Shown one piece after another: positions 1-7,972 of a DNA stretch of 33,633 nt; position 1 is the first letter of the stretch; each line of letters begins with the position of its first letter. Source of the stretch: Nitrospinota bacterium (GTDB lineage: Bacteria > Nitrospinota > Nitrospinia > JACRGO01); NCBI GenBank assembly GCA_016212295.1, contig JACRGO010000072.1:1-33633 (forward strand), given 5' to 3'. The notes beneath the pieces were generated by a model. It was given only the letters and a program-made list of their open reading frames with translations. It had not been told where the DNA came from and made no database searches. The position numbers were made by a program, and so were the translations under genes.

Positions 1-54
1 TGGAAAAAATGTTTATCCTGAAGGGCAATATGCGGTTGGTATAAAAAACACGCT

Positions 55-240
55 AACACACCCCGGCCTTCGGCCACCCCTCTCAAGAGGGGAATTTTTA
101 AAGGAATAAATTTTTCAGCCACCGCCGGCATGATTTCCAGCGGTTTGCCGCGACGCCTTATTCATTAATACCCGATTGAAAGGGCGCCGTCACTTATAAA
201 TTCCCCTCTTGAGAGGGGCGGCCGAAGGCCGGGGTGTGTT
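55..240. repeat. Inverted repeat with 43-bp arms
   Basis: The left arm (55-97) and right arm (198-240) are complementary over 43 bases with one mismatch, separated by about 100 bases. Each arm contains two smaller palindromes of its own: ccccggccttcggcc and cccctctcaagagggg. A diverged relative of one arm lies at 25847-25893. The arms could form a cruciform or a long RNA hairpin; no function is evident. Confidence 0.9.
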
Positions 241-374
241 AAGAATTTCTTCGGCTATTTGCATGCAAGCCTTAATGTTTTTTTCAAGACAGCTTCTAAT
301 TGAATCCTTCATAATTCCTACTTATAATGGGTTCCCAGCCAATCAAAAAATTTCCATAATAATTAACCACTGGA

Positions 375-551
375 AACCACGAATTTCACCGATTACACGA
401 ATTTTTTGAAAAAAATAATTTAATAGTGTAGGAATTTCCATTTTCAATCTTTAAAATCAAATAGATATGGGATATTCCCCCTTAAAAAAGGGGGCCAGGG
501 GGATGTCAATTCTTTTGGCTGCGGCGGAGCCGCGCTGTGAAATCCGTGGTT
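375..551. repeat. Dyad with outer arms enclosing an interspersed repeat
   Basis: The outer arms (375-388 and 538-551) share the pattern aaccacggatttca with one mismatch, in opposite orientation. Between them lies a repeat (about 425-526) whose near-identical inverted copy is at 24639-24790. Its core is the palindromic block attcccccttaaaaaagggg. The right arm ends about 30 bases before the response regulator start. Confidence 0.8.
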
Positions 552-583
552 AACTATTCTTACATTTTTCATAAGGAAAAGGC

Positions 584-1237
584 ATGAATAAGGCAAAATT
601 ATTAATAGTGGAAGACAGCAAGATCATGGCTAAAAGACTGCATGACGCCTTGAGCAAGTGCGAAAGTTTTGAAATCGTCATGGCCCAGAACGGGCTGGAG
701 GCCCTGGAAAAATTGAAGGGTGAATTTTTTCCAATACTTGTGACGGACCTCATAATGCCTGTAATGGACGGCTTTCAATTAATCGAGGAGGTCAAGAATT
801 CAAGGGACGTGAAAAGGGAGGAAAATATTGACCATATTATCATCGTGGTTTCATCAATGGAGCATAAAGAAGATATTCACAGGGCCATAGCCCTGGGCGC
901 TTATGACTTTATTTCCAAGCCCATGGACATTGACCTGTTCCTGGCCAAAATGAAAAATTACCACCGTTTGTATACCTTGATGCTGGAATCCGAGGAACGG
1001 TACCAAAAAATCAAGAACTTGAATTCAGAAATCATGGACGGGTATGAAAACCGTCTTCTTGAAAGCCAGGCATTGACCGAGGCCATAGAGGAACAAAAAA
1101 ACATATACCGGAAACAAGTGGAAATCATCAACGATATACAAAAAATGTCCGAGTCCCTGGGGAAAAAAGGGGAAACCATAATTGAACAATGCAGGCGCTT
1201 CCTTGAGCTGGACAACCTGGGGAAAGGCAATTCATGA
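584..1237 (+). CDS. Response regulator: CheY-like receiver with C-terminal coiled-coil extension
   Basis: The first 125 or so residues are a typical receiver domain: acidic pair E10/D11, phospho-acceptor D55 in VTDLIMP, conserved S90, and K112 in SKPMD. Residues about 130-217 are not a DNA-binding or known enzymatic output domain. They are charged and helix-prone with heptad-like spacing, so dimerisation or partner binding is more likely than transcription control. The gene starts at an ATG preceded by aaggaaaagg. Its stop overlaps the CheR start (ATGA), so the two are almost certainly co-translated. The pairing suggests a role in a chemotaxis-type or methylation-linked signalling pathway. 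The cognate histidine kinase is not in the window. The receiver call is firm; the output role is unknown. Confidence 0.93.
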   Translation: MNKAKLLIVEDSKIMAKRLHDALSKCESFEIVMAQNGLEALEKLKGEFFPILVTDLIMPVMDGFQLIEEVKNSRDVKREENIDHIIIVVSSMEHKEDIHRAIALGAYDFISKPMDIDLFLAKMKNYHRLYTLMLESEERYQKIKNLNSEIMDGYENRLLESQALTEAIEEQKNIYRKQVEIINDIQKMSESLGKKGETIIEQCRRFLELDNLGKGNS

Positions 1238-2094
1238 GCCCAGCCGAGGAAATCAGCGATATGGAATTCAACGGGGTACGTGAATTCCTCCAAAAAAATT
1301 GCAGCATTACCCTGGCGGAAAGCAAGAAATATCTTGTTCAAACAAGGCTCGAAGGTCTGCTGAGGGAATTTAAGATAAGCTCTTACCTGGAGTTGATTAA
1401 ACGCGCCAAGGCGGGAGGCGATAACGGGCTGCTGGAGCGGATAATAGACAAGATGACAACAAACGAGACCCTCTGGTTCCGCGACCGCTATCCCTTTGAA
1501 ATCCTCAGAGAATTGATTCTCCCAGGACTGGCTGCGGGCAAGGAATCAGGTAAGAAGATCCGTATATGGTCCGCCGCCTCCTCAACCGGCCAGGAGCCAT
1601 ACTCAATCGCCATGACCATAAGGGAGTTTTGCGAAGCCAACTCCGGCGTCCCGCCCGGCGGATTTGAAATCCTGGCCACGGACATATCGCAAACCGCCTT
1701 GGGGAACGCCAGGGCAGGTTCTTATGACCGGCTGGAGATATCCAGGGGCATGCCTGACCCTCTCCTGAAAAAATATTTTAATGAAAAGAATGGCTTATGG
1801 GAAATAAGGGAGGAGATAAAAAGGATGGTCCGGTTCAACCAATTCAACCTGCAAAAACCCTTTGCCGGACAAGGGACCTTTGACGTTATTTTCTGCAGGA
1901 ATGTCATGATTTATTTTTCCCCGGATTTCAAGAAGGAGTTGATGCGGAAATTCGCTGAAATATTGGCCCCTGACGGCTTCTTTGTTATCGGGGTGTCGGA
2001 GTCGGTCCTCGGCATATCAGGCGATTTCAACCCCATTATACACAAGGGCGGGGTGGTTTATAAAAAATCGCCCAAGGGCTTCGCCGCTAAGTGA
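1234..2094 (+). CDS. cheR: CheR-type chemoreceptor glutamate methyltransferase
   Basis: CheR uses S-adenosylmethionine to methylate glutamates on the cytoplasmic helices of chemoreceptors. The 286-residue protein has an N-terminal helical domain (residues about 1-75) and then the signature TTNETLWFRD. The SAM-binding segment IWSAASSTGQEPYSIAM lies near residue 115 and FCRNVMIYF near residue 220. Length is normal for a minimal CheR. I see no beta-subdomain oddity, TPR extension or fused CheB. The start overlaps the response regulator stop by four bases, and a convergent glycosyltransferase begins 20 bases beyond the stop. The receptor at 18362 is a possible substrate. That receptor lacks a C-terminal NWETF-like tether, so methylation there would be tether-independent. 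Family assignment is secure; the specific receptor is inferred. Confidence 0.95.
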   Translation: MSPAEEISDMEFNGVREFLQKNCSITLAESKKYLVQTRLEGLLREFKISSYLELIKRAKAGGDNGLLERIIDKMTTNETLWFRDRYPFEILRELILPGLAAGKESGKKIRIWSAASSTGQEPYSIAMTIREFCEANSGVPPGGFEILATDISQTALGNARAGSYDRLEISRGMPDPLLKKYFNEKNGLWEIREEIKRMVRFNQFNLQKPFAGQGTFDVIFCRNVMIYFSPDFKKELMRKFAEILAPDGFFVIGVSESVLGISGDFNPIIHKGGVVYKKSPKGFAAK

Positions 2095-2113
2095 ATTGGC
2101 GCGGAAAATGCCG

Positions 2114-3265
2114 TCATAGATACGGTTTCAGTCTTTCCACGGACTTTTCCCATGTGAATTTTTTCACGTGCTCCAACCCGTTCCTGCTTAACTTTTCGTA
2201 AAGGGTCCGGTCCTTCAATAAAGCGATGATTTTTTCGGCCAGAAAAACCGGGTCCTCCGGGGGCACCAGAAAGCCGTTCACGTCCCGGTCAATCGCGTAC
2301 ACCGCCCCTCCGGAATCACCTCCTATCACCGGCTTTCCACAAGCCGCGGCCTCCAGGAAGACCATGCCGAACCCTTCCACTGAATAGGTGTCAGTCCCTA
2401 TTGATCCCACGGCGCGGTTGGGCATTGCGAACACGTCGCACAGATTGTAGTATTTCGGGAGTAATTCATTATCCACCAGCCCAACGAAACGCACCTGGTC
2501 CGCGACTCCATATCGCTCGGCCAATTCCTCCAGGCGGCTCCGGTGGGGGCCGTCCCCCACAATGAGGTAAACAACATCCGGGACCTGCTCCAATATTTTC
2601 GGCAACGCCTCCAGCATCTTGTCATGTCCCTTTCTTTCCACCAGCCTCCCGCATGTCAAAAGGACTTTTTTTCCGTTTAAACCGTGTTCCCTTATCAAGT
2701 CCTCGTTTCTCTCCTTCGGGAAAAAACGTTTTGTATCTATCCCTGGAACTATCTCCAGCACCTCCAGTCCGAATTCCCGAAACTCTTTCGATGTGAAGGG
2801 GGAGTTCGATATGACCCTGTCGGCGCCGCGAAGGACCTTTTCATTGAGGCCGGCTATGGCGCTGTTTTTGAAGAAATCCGGTCTTGTTTCGCCGCCGTAC
2901 ACCCACAGAATGTACCCCTTTCCGGTTAGAAGTTTTCGCAGGTATCCGATAATGCCGGTGCGGAGCAATTGGCCGCAATGCAGATGCTCGACTGAATGGG
3001 TGGCGAGGATCCAGGCCGCATGGATAGCCAGCGAAAGAAAATTGATAATCTTCGCCAGGGAGGAACGGCTTTTAAGGCAGGGATAACGCAGGATTTTATT
3101 GGGGGACTTATTATCAAACTCCTCCCATCCGCGGACCTTTGGCGCCAGGACTAAGCCTTTGGGCGGAGCCGCAGCAATCCATAGATTGCTGAAAGCCATG
3201 GCTATTCCACCCTCAACCGGCGGGTAGTCAATCGTCAGAAGAAGGGAGCTTAATTTTTTGCCCAA
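2114..3265 (-). CDS. GT4-family (GT-B fold) glycosyltransferase
   Basis: This retaining glycosyltransferase would transfer a sugar from a nucleotide donor to a glycan or lipid-linked acceptor at the cytoplasmic face of the membrane. The 383 residues show the N-terminal Rossmann half with the GGIA loop (TIDYPPVEGGIA, about residues 11-22). The C-terminal donor-binding half contains CGRLVERKGHDK near residue 205 and the E-x7-E motif EGFGMVFLE near residue 294, followed by ACGKPVIGG. Length is typical for the family. It is the last gene of a minus-strand run with the methyltransferase (22-base gap) and the radical SAM gene, so it may be co-transcribed with them. It converges on cheR. Donor and acceptor cannot be read from the sequence. 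Confidence 0.92.
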   Translation of the reverse strand: MGKKLSSLLLTIDYPPVEGGIAMAFSNLWIAAAPPKGLVLAPKVRGWEEFDNKSPNKILRYPCLKSRSSLAKIINFLSLAIHAAWILATHSVEHLHCGQLLRTGIIGYLRKLLTGKGYILWVYGGETRPDFFKNSAIAGLNEKVLRGADRVISNSPFTSKEFREFGLEVLEIVPGIDTKRFFPKERNEDLIREHGLNGKKVLLTCGRLVERKGHDKMLEALPKILEQVPDVVYLIVGDGPHRSRLEELAERYGVADQVRFVGLVDNELLPKYYNLCDVFAMPNRAVGSIGTDTYSVEGFGMVFLEAAACGKPVIGGDSGGAVYAIDRDVNGFLVPPEDPVFLAEKIIALLKDRTLYEKLSRNGLEHVKKFTWEKSVERLKPYL

Positions 3266-3287
3266 TGTAGCGTTCCATTAAATAAAG

Positions 3288-4013
3288 TCAACTTTTCCGG
3301 CAAAAAAATATCAGTTCGTCCTTTACGCCCATGCGGACTACATTATCCTGTCCAACTACCTCGCATGCCTTGAAGACCTCCGCCGCAAAGCCGCTTTCCT
3401 CGAGCCTGTCCTTAAAATCGGGACCGTAACGCCGGAAATAACCATGCAGGCCAAAGAGCCTTTCCCTTTCCGCTGCGTCCCGCTCGGACCGGCTTTCCAC
3501 TGTTTCCTGGTGGCCGATAAATTCCAGAAAGACAGCCCAGCCGCCATTCTTCAACACGCGATAAAGCTCCCCGATACCCCTTCGGTCATCCTGGACATGC
3601 TGCAGGACATGGCTGCAAAAGATCACATCAAAGGATTCAGTTGGGTATGGATTATTCGTTATGTCTATTTTCGCCATGGCCCTTGGATTCCTGATATCCG
3701 CCGTCAGATAATCAAGGGAGGGCACTTTTTTAAATTTCTTTTCAAATTCAAGTTCAGGGGCTACATGAAGCATGCGTTTTGATTCTCCATCAAAAAGATC
3801 GGTTTTTTGTTTTAAAAACTGCCATGCAAACCGGTGGCGCTCCAGGGATTCACATACCGGACAAAAGGCGTCTTGCCTTGGATTAATGCCGAAGGGTTGG
3901 AACAGCCTGAGCCGGCTTTCGCAGACCGGGCAATAACGGGAAAACCCGAAATAGAGCAGCCTTTTTATCCGCCGCTTCAGGAATCGTGGGAAAAAACCTG
4001 AAATTTTTTGCAT
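3288..4013 (-). CDS. Class I SAM methyltransferase with N-terminal zinc-ribbon-like cysteines
   Basis: The C-terminal part is a Methyltransf_11-type Rossmann enzyme, with the acidic strand YLTADIRNP and the motif FDVIFCSHVLQHVQDD near the middle. The N-terminal 60 residues are basic and carry two CPVCES motifs (C28/C31 and C51/C54). That arrangement looks like a small structural zinc site. The SAM glycine motif is degenerate (LHVAPELEFE rather than GxGxG), which is common in methyltransferases of surface-polysaccharide clusters. It lies 22 bases upstream of the GT4 gene on the same strand. The likely role is methylation of a sugar residue; the substrate is unknown. Confidence 0.85.
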   Translation of the reverse strand: MQKISGFFPRFLKRRIKRLLYFGFSRYCPVCESRLRLFQPFGINPRQDAFCPVCESLERHRFAWQFLKQKTDLFDGESKRMLHVAPELEFEKKFKKVPSLDYLTADIRNPRAMAKIDITNNPYPTESFDVIFCSHVLQHVQDDRRGIGELYRVLKNGGWAVFLEFIGHQETVESRSERDAAERERLFGLHGYFRRYGPDFKDRLEESGFAAEVFKACEVVGQDNVVRMGVKDELIFFCRKS

Positions 4014-4036
4014 ATCATATTAATAAAAAAGACTGT

Positions 4037-4211
4037 AATAGTTCACAGGTGTCAGGGGCCAGTTTTCTTCTCCATTAATATTCTTAAACCATCAACAATT
4101 CCGCAATTCCGCCAATTTCAGTGGCGTGGCCACCAAATGGGCAAATATTGACGGGAATCGATATCTTTTGGTTTTCCTGACTCCTGATCCCTGACACCCG
4201 GGAACTATTAC
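4037..4211. repeat. Intergenic dyad between methyltransferase and radical SAM genes
   Basis: The left arm (about 4037-4058, aatagttcacaggtgtcagg) and right arm (about 4190-4211) are imperfect inverted repeats. The right side is built of short variants of ctgactcctgatccctgac. The dyad fills most of the 204-base gap and ends about six bases before the radical SAM stop codon. No gene is visible in the gap. Confidence 0.75.
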
Positions 4212-4217
4212 GAAGGA

Positions 4218-5372
4218 CTATTTCTTTAGTTTGAAATTTTTCAAAACCGACCTATGCAATTTATTCCCTATATCCGTCCGCATGATAATCCTTTTAAATA
4301 AGGACCTTGGCGCCGGATATTGCCACATCAACCGTCTGAACAGAAAATAGCTTCTTTTGATATTATAAAAAACATTTGAAGGGGGGAATTTGACCTCTGG
4401 TTCATATTTTGTTCCGTCACGATTCACTAATTCCCCCCTGCAAATTGAACATTTTTGAGGGATGTTTCTTGACTCGATCAAATCTTTTCTTATCTTTCTG
4501 ATTTTTTCGGAATGGAACACTTCCATTATGCTTTTATCATTTATGTTGTCGTACGCCAAGTCGCCGTTATAGTCCACGCAGCAAAGGGTAACGTCCCCGT
4601 TCCACAGGACATTAAATTGAGTAAAGGGGTCCGTGCAGGAAAATTCATTGGAAGGGACTATTTTGGTTTCCGGCGGCATGACCTTGCCGGCCCATTCGTG
4701 GTAGCGAAGCTTTAGGGTGACCCAGAAGCCGGGCAAAAGCATATTGGTCCCATGATAAAGAAAATCAGGCACGGTCCATGAGATGGCGTATTTTTTCTTG
4801 AGCGAATTCGCGAAACCTATCCACTCAACTGAAAAATTTCTTATGTCCTCCATGCTTTCCAATATAGGAAATTTATCATGGGGCTTATTTATGGTGGACA
4901 GCAAATTAATTCCTATTTTCGTTTTAATTTTTTTCCGGAATTTTAAGTCAACTAAATTCAGCACTCTTCCTTTATATTCATCGTAAGAGATGGAAGGGCG
5001 CTGGTAGACAAAGGATTCTTCGTTATTGCAATGATAGCTTATTCCAATGGTTGAAGGCGGGTGTTCAAACAGCCTTTCGGAAGTGTCCTCGTCCAGTCTT
5101 TCACCATTCGTTATTATGCAGATATTTTGATTAATGCCGGCAGCGTATTTCAGGAGGAGAAACAGATTTTTATAAAGGAACGGCTCGCCCATTACATTGG
5201 TCGTGATTTCATCGCAAAAAGCCGCGTCCTTGGCTTCCTTGATCAATCTTTTCGCCAGGTCAATATCCATTGCCCCTTTTTTCCGCTCCATGAACTGGTT
5301 AGCGCAAAAATTGCAATCCAGATTGCATGAATTTGTCAGTTCCAGGGAGAATAAATCTACTTTTTTAATCAT
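4218..5372 (-). CDS. Radical SAM protein with SPASM-type C-terminal domain
   Basis: The N-terminus has the radical SAM cluster motif CNLDCNFC (C16, C20, C23), which binds the 4Fe-4S cluster that cleaves SAM. Additional cysteines near the C-terminal half (FSCTDPF, VTLCCVD, KCSICRGE) match a SPASM-like domain that holds auxiliary clusters. The pattern NVLWNGDVTLCCVDYNGD is typical of SPASM proteins in polysaccharide or modification clusters. The protein has 384 residues. The tail after residue about 320 is basic and aromatic, as is common for members in glycan loci. It heads the minus-strand run that includes the methyltransferase and GT4 genes, so sugar or lipid-carrier modification is a reasonable guess. 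No peptide precursor was seen. The reaction is unknown. Confidence 0.88.
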   Translation of the reverse strand: MIKKVDLFSLELTNSCNLDCNFCANQFMERKKGAMDIDLAKRLIKEAKDAAFCDEITTNVMGEPFLYKNLFLLLKYAAGINQNICIITNGERLDEDTSERLFEHPPSTIGISYHCNNEESFVYQRPSISYDEYKGRVLNLVDLKFRKKIKTKIGINLLSTINKPHDKFPILESMEDIRNFSVEWIGFANSLKKKYAISWTVPDFLYHGTNMLLPGFWVTLKLRYHEWAGKVMPPETKIVPSNEFSCTDPFTQFNVLWNGDVTLCCVDYNGDLAYDNINDKSIMEVFHSEKIRKIRKDLIESRNIPQKCSICRGELVNRDGTKYEPEVKFPPSNVFYNIKRSYFLFRRLMWQYPAPRSLFKRIIMRTDIGNKLHRSVLKNFKLKK

Positions 5373-5671
5373 TTTCTTAGTTGGATTAATGTCCGGTGTA
5401 TAAAGAAAATTGTACAGCCAATCCGCCTCTTCCGCAATAGCCGCTTGTTTGCAAGAATGAACTGGTTTGTGTTATTTAAAAGAATGCGCATATTATATAT
5501 TACGTTCGGAAATTCAGTAACCGTTCACGGTTCAGTGTTCCAGGTTTTAGAAAACCCTGTATCAACGCTTATCGCAAAAACCCGCTTACCAATATTGCCG
5601 TGTTTGGCGATTTTTCAACCCTGAACCCTGAACCGTGAACGGTTAGTTACGAAATTTATAAGGATGGCCGG
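5373..5671. other. Divergent intergenic region
   Basis: This gap separates two divergent glycan runs, so promoters for both probably lie here, but no strong -35/-10 pair stands out. It contains a dyad (5518-5645). The segment around 5500-5515 (attacgttcggaaatt) faintly resembles the 60-bp repeat at 14222-14283. No gene is visible. Confidence 0.5.
5518..5645. repeat. Inverted repeat of taaccgttcacggttcag words
   Basis: The left arm (5518-5546) and right arm (5617-5645) are complementary over about 29 bases with a few mismatches. Both consist of ordered variants of short words such as ccctgaa and gtgaac. The right arm ends 26 bases before the downstream methyltransferase start. Confidence 0.85.
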
Positions 5672-6517
5672 ATGCAAGAACGTTTCAAGACACCCAAAAA
5701 CATTGCAAATTATCTGGCGAGGATGGAAAAAATCGGGGGATGGTTTTCCCAGGAAATGGCCCGACTTTTTGTCTTTATCGACCAGGTCCAAAAGCTCAAC
5801 GGTATTAAGGGAAATATTTTTGAAATCGGCGTCCACCATGGGAGAAGCGCGATATTATTAAGCTTTTTTTTAAGGCCGGAACTGGAGAGCTTGTCTGTTT
5901 GCGATCTATTCGGCGATCAGACATTGAATGTTTCAGAATCCGGGTTGGGGAACCTTGAAATTTTCAGGAACAATTTCCTTGCCTGCAACCCAAACCAAAA
6001 ATTTCCCGTTATCCATTCAAAACAATCAAACAAGCTTACCAGGGAAGAGACCACCGGGGATTGCAGGATATTTCATATAGACGGCGGGCATTCAGCGGAG
6101 GAAACATATGCAGACCTCAAAATAGCCTCGACCGCCATGAATGAAAAGGGCGTAATCATTTTGGACGACTACTTCAATCCCGCCTATCCCGGGGTTTCCG
6201 AGGGTTTTTGCGCGTTCATGAATGAAGAGAAGGGAAATTTAGCGCCTTTAATTCATGCTTTTAATAAACTGGTTATAATCAGGCCTTCAGCGTTTGATAT
6301 ATACTCAAGGGAAATTGATTCCCCGGATTTCAAAAATTACCTTTTGCGCTGGCCTTATGAGATGGGCAAGGGAACGTTTTTCAACCATGATATTTTTCTG
6401 ATTTTAATTCCCAGCAACAGGGCAAACCGGACACTCCCATATTTTATTTTAAGACGATTCATTGAAAATTATCCCTGGCTGAAAAAAGGCATTAAGTCAT
6501 TGCTTTTCCGTAAATGA
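5672..6517 (+). CDS. Class I SAM methyltransferase (Methyltransf_24/TylF-like)
   Basis: The protein (281 residues) begins after a plausible ribosome-binding site (aaggatggccgg). It carries a SAM-binding strand GNIFEIGVHHGRSA near residue 50 and a metal/acidic region FHIDGGHSAEETYADL near residue 135. ILDDYFNPAYPGV follows near residue 165. These features match the TylF/macrocin O-methyltransferase-like group, which often methylates sugars and whose HIDGGH and DDY motifs hold a metal ion. It is the first gene of a plus-strand glycan run, 115 bases ahead of the GT4 gene. The substrate is unknown; the fold call is good. Confidence 0.87.
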   Translation: MQERFKTPKNIANYLARMEKIGGWFSQEMARLFVFIDQVQKLNGIKGNIFEIGVHHGRSAILLSFFLRPELESLSVCDLFGDQTLNVSESGLGNLEIFRNNFLACNPNQKFPVIHSKQSNKLTREETTGDCRIFHIDGGHSAEETYADLKIASTAMNEKGVIILDDYFNPAYPGVSEGFCAFMNEEKGNLAPLIHAFNKLVIIRPSAFDIYSREIDSPDFKNYLLRWPYEMGKGTFFNHDIFLILIPSNRANRTLPYFILRRFIENYPWLKKGIKSLLFRK

Positions 6518-6543
6518 GCATTAGGCCCGCAAAGAATGAAAAT

Positions 6544-6620
6544 TTAACCACAGATTGCACCTATTACACAGATTTTTAATAAAATAATTAATCTGTGCAA
6601 GCTGCGTAATCTGTGGTTTA
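6544..6620. repeat. Inverted repeat immediately upstream of a glycosyltransferase gene
   Basis: The left arm (6544-6574) and right arm (6590-6620) are complementary variants of the word series accacagatt-acacagatt. The right arm ends 12 bases before the ATG at 6633. In mRNA the hairpin could affect translation of the downstream gene. Confidence 0.85.
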
Positions 6621-6632
6621 AAAAGGTTTTTT

Positions 6633-7790
6633 ATGAAAATCCTGATGATGGAAACCGGAGGGTGGGGAGGCATTCTCCACTACTCCTTTAACCTGGCCGA
6701 GGCCCTGGCGCTGGCAGGGAACGACGTGGTCCTTGCCACCAACGAGGAATACGAACTGGAACATCTGCCATCCCGGTTTCGCGTGGCAAGGATATTCAGA
6801 CGGGAAGCTTACTTTCTGACAATCTGGAAATTGGCCAGGCTTCTGGCTCTGGAGAAACCGGATATCCTGCATGTCCAATCCGTCATTTCCCAAAGGAAGG
6901 ACTGGCTATTGTTTTTTTTTCTTTCCCTGGCGCGGATCAAGTTCATCATCACCTCCCACAATGTGCTTCCCCATGAAACGCGGCCCATGGAACATTTTAC
7001 ATACGGTATGATGTATCGGTTCGCCGGCGGAATCATCCTCCATTCCTCAAGCAACCTGGAGGAGTTCAGAAAAACATTTCCTTCTCTTTCCACGAACAAA
7101 ATAAGAATCATCCCCCATGGCCATTACGCCTTTTTTTCAGGGGAAGACATTAACAAAATGCGGGCCAGGGAGCGCCTTGGCCTGCCGCTGGAAAAAAAAA
7201 TTGTCCTGTTTTTTGGCTTGGTGAGGGAGTATAAGGGCCTTGACGTCCTGATGGAATCGGCCGCCCCTATTTTAAAATCGAGAAAAGACGTCCTCTTCCT
7301 GGCTGTGGGGACGGACGCGGAAGGGAAGAGGGAAAAATATTTGAAATTGCATAATGAGCTTGGTTTAGGTGAAAATTTCAAATTACTGTTCCAATACGTT
7401 CCATTTGAAATGGTGGGCCATTATTTTTTCGCGTCCGACCTCGTGGTCTTGCCGTACCGGAGGATTTACCAGAGCGGCATATTGCTCCTTGCCATGGCAT
7501 GCGGGGTCCCGGTGGCCGCCACCAGGATCGGGGCCTTCCCGGAAACCATGCGTGACGGCGCCACAGGCGTTCTTGTGCCTCCAGGGGACGCCGGCGGCTT
7601 GAGGGACGGAATATTGTCCGTGATTGATGACACGGAAAGGTTGAATGAGATGGGGAGGAACGCTAAAAAAATCGCCAGGGAAGAATTCTCGTGGGAAAAA
7701 ATAGCGGAAAAAACCCTTGAGTTTTATAATGATCTCACTGCGCGGCTTCGCCGCAACCAAAATGAAAACGAAATCCCAAATGTCAAATAG
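6633..7790 (+). CDS. GT4-family glycosyltransferase
   Basis: This is a second retaining GT-B glycosyltransferase (385 residues), probably acting on the same surface glycan. Visible features are the N-terminal loop ETGGWGGILHYSFNLA (residues about 7-22) and the donor-site core FFGLVREYKGLDVL near residue 195. The C-terminal region YRRIYQSGILLLAMACGVPV is near residue 275, followed by GAFPETM and GVLVPPGD. The expected second glutamate of the E-x7-E motif is replaced in this SGILLLAMACG version, as in a known subgroup. The last 15 or so residues (ARLRRNQNENEIPNVK) run into an intergenic repeat, so the ancestral end was probably nearer residue 370. Two homopolymers of nine (T at 6912-6920, A at 7192-7200) lie in the frame. 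Confidence 0.92.
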   Translation: MKILMMETGGWGGILHYSFNLAEALALAGNDVVLATNEEYELEHLPSRFRVARIFRREAYFLTIWKLARLLALEKPDILHVQSVISQRKDWLLFFFLSLARIKFIITSHNVLPHETRPMEHFTYGMMYRFAGGIILHSSSNLEEFRKTFPSLSTNKIRIIPHGHYAFFSGEDINKMRARERLGLPLEKKIVLFFGLVREYKGLDVLMESAAPILKSRKDVLFLAVGTDAEGKREKYLKLHNELGLGENFKLLFQYVPFEMVGHYFFASDLVVLPYRRIYQSGILLLAMACGVPVAATRIGAFPETMRDGATGVLVPPGDAGGLRDGILSVIDDTERLNEMGRNAKKIAREEFSWEKIAEKTLEFYNDLTARLRRNQNENEIPNVK

Positions 7791-7911
7791 CAAATTACAA
7801 ATAAATTACAAATTACAATTACTGAATGTCCAAAACAACGCCATTTCCTTGTTTATTTTTTTGTTATTTCGGTTATTGATATTTATTTGTTATTTGACAA
7901 TTGATATTTGG
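7771..7911. repeat. A/T-rich heptad-word inverted repeat
   Basis: The left side repeats words such as caaattacaaat, and the right side repeats the complementary words ttatttgttatttgac. Together they make an imperfect dyad of about 140 bases. The glycosyltransferase stop codon at 7788-7790 lies inside the left arm, so the dyad encodes the end of that protein. Confidence 0.7.
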
Positions 7912-7972
7912 AGCTTCATAAAACTTTGTTGAAAAAACAAAGTGTTATAAATTTGTAGCACGGATAACGCCG

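Larger units (their letters stand above)
1..583. other. Repeat-rich intergenic region without a convincing gene
   Basis: No reading frame here resembles a known protein, and the short frames run through palindromic repeats. The stretch holds a 43-bp inverted repeat (55-97 and 198-240), an outer dyad (375-388 and 538-551), and a roughly 100-bp repeat (about 425-526) that recurs in inverted orientation at about 24.7 kb. The response regulator start at 584 follows a purine-rich ribosome-binding site (aaggaaaagg). No promoter could be assigned with confidence. Confidence 0.7.

Noticed and set aside
209-409. Short frame after the first inverted repeat
   Set aside because: Its first part translates repeat arms and the rest has no family resemblance or ribosome-binding site.
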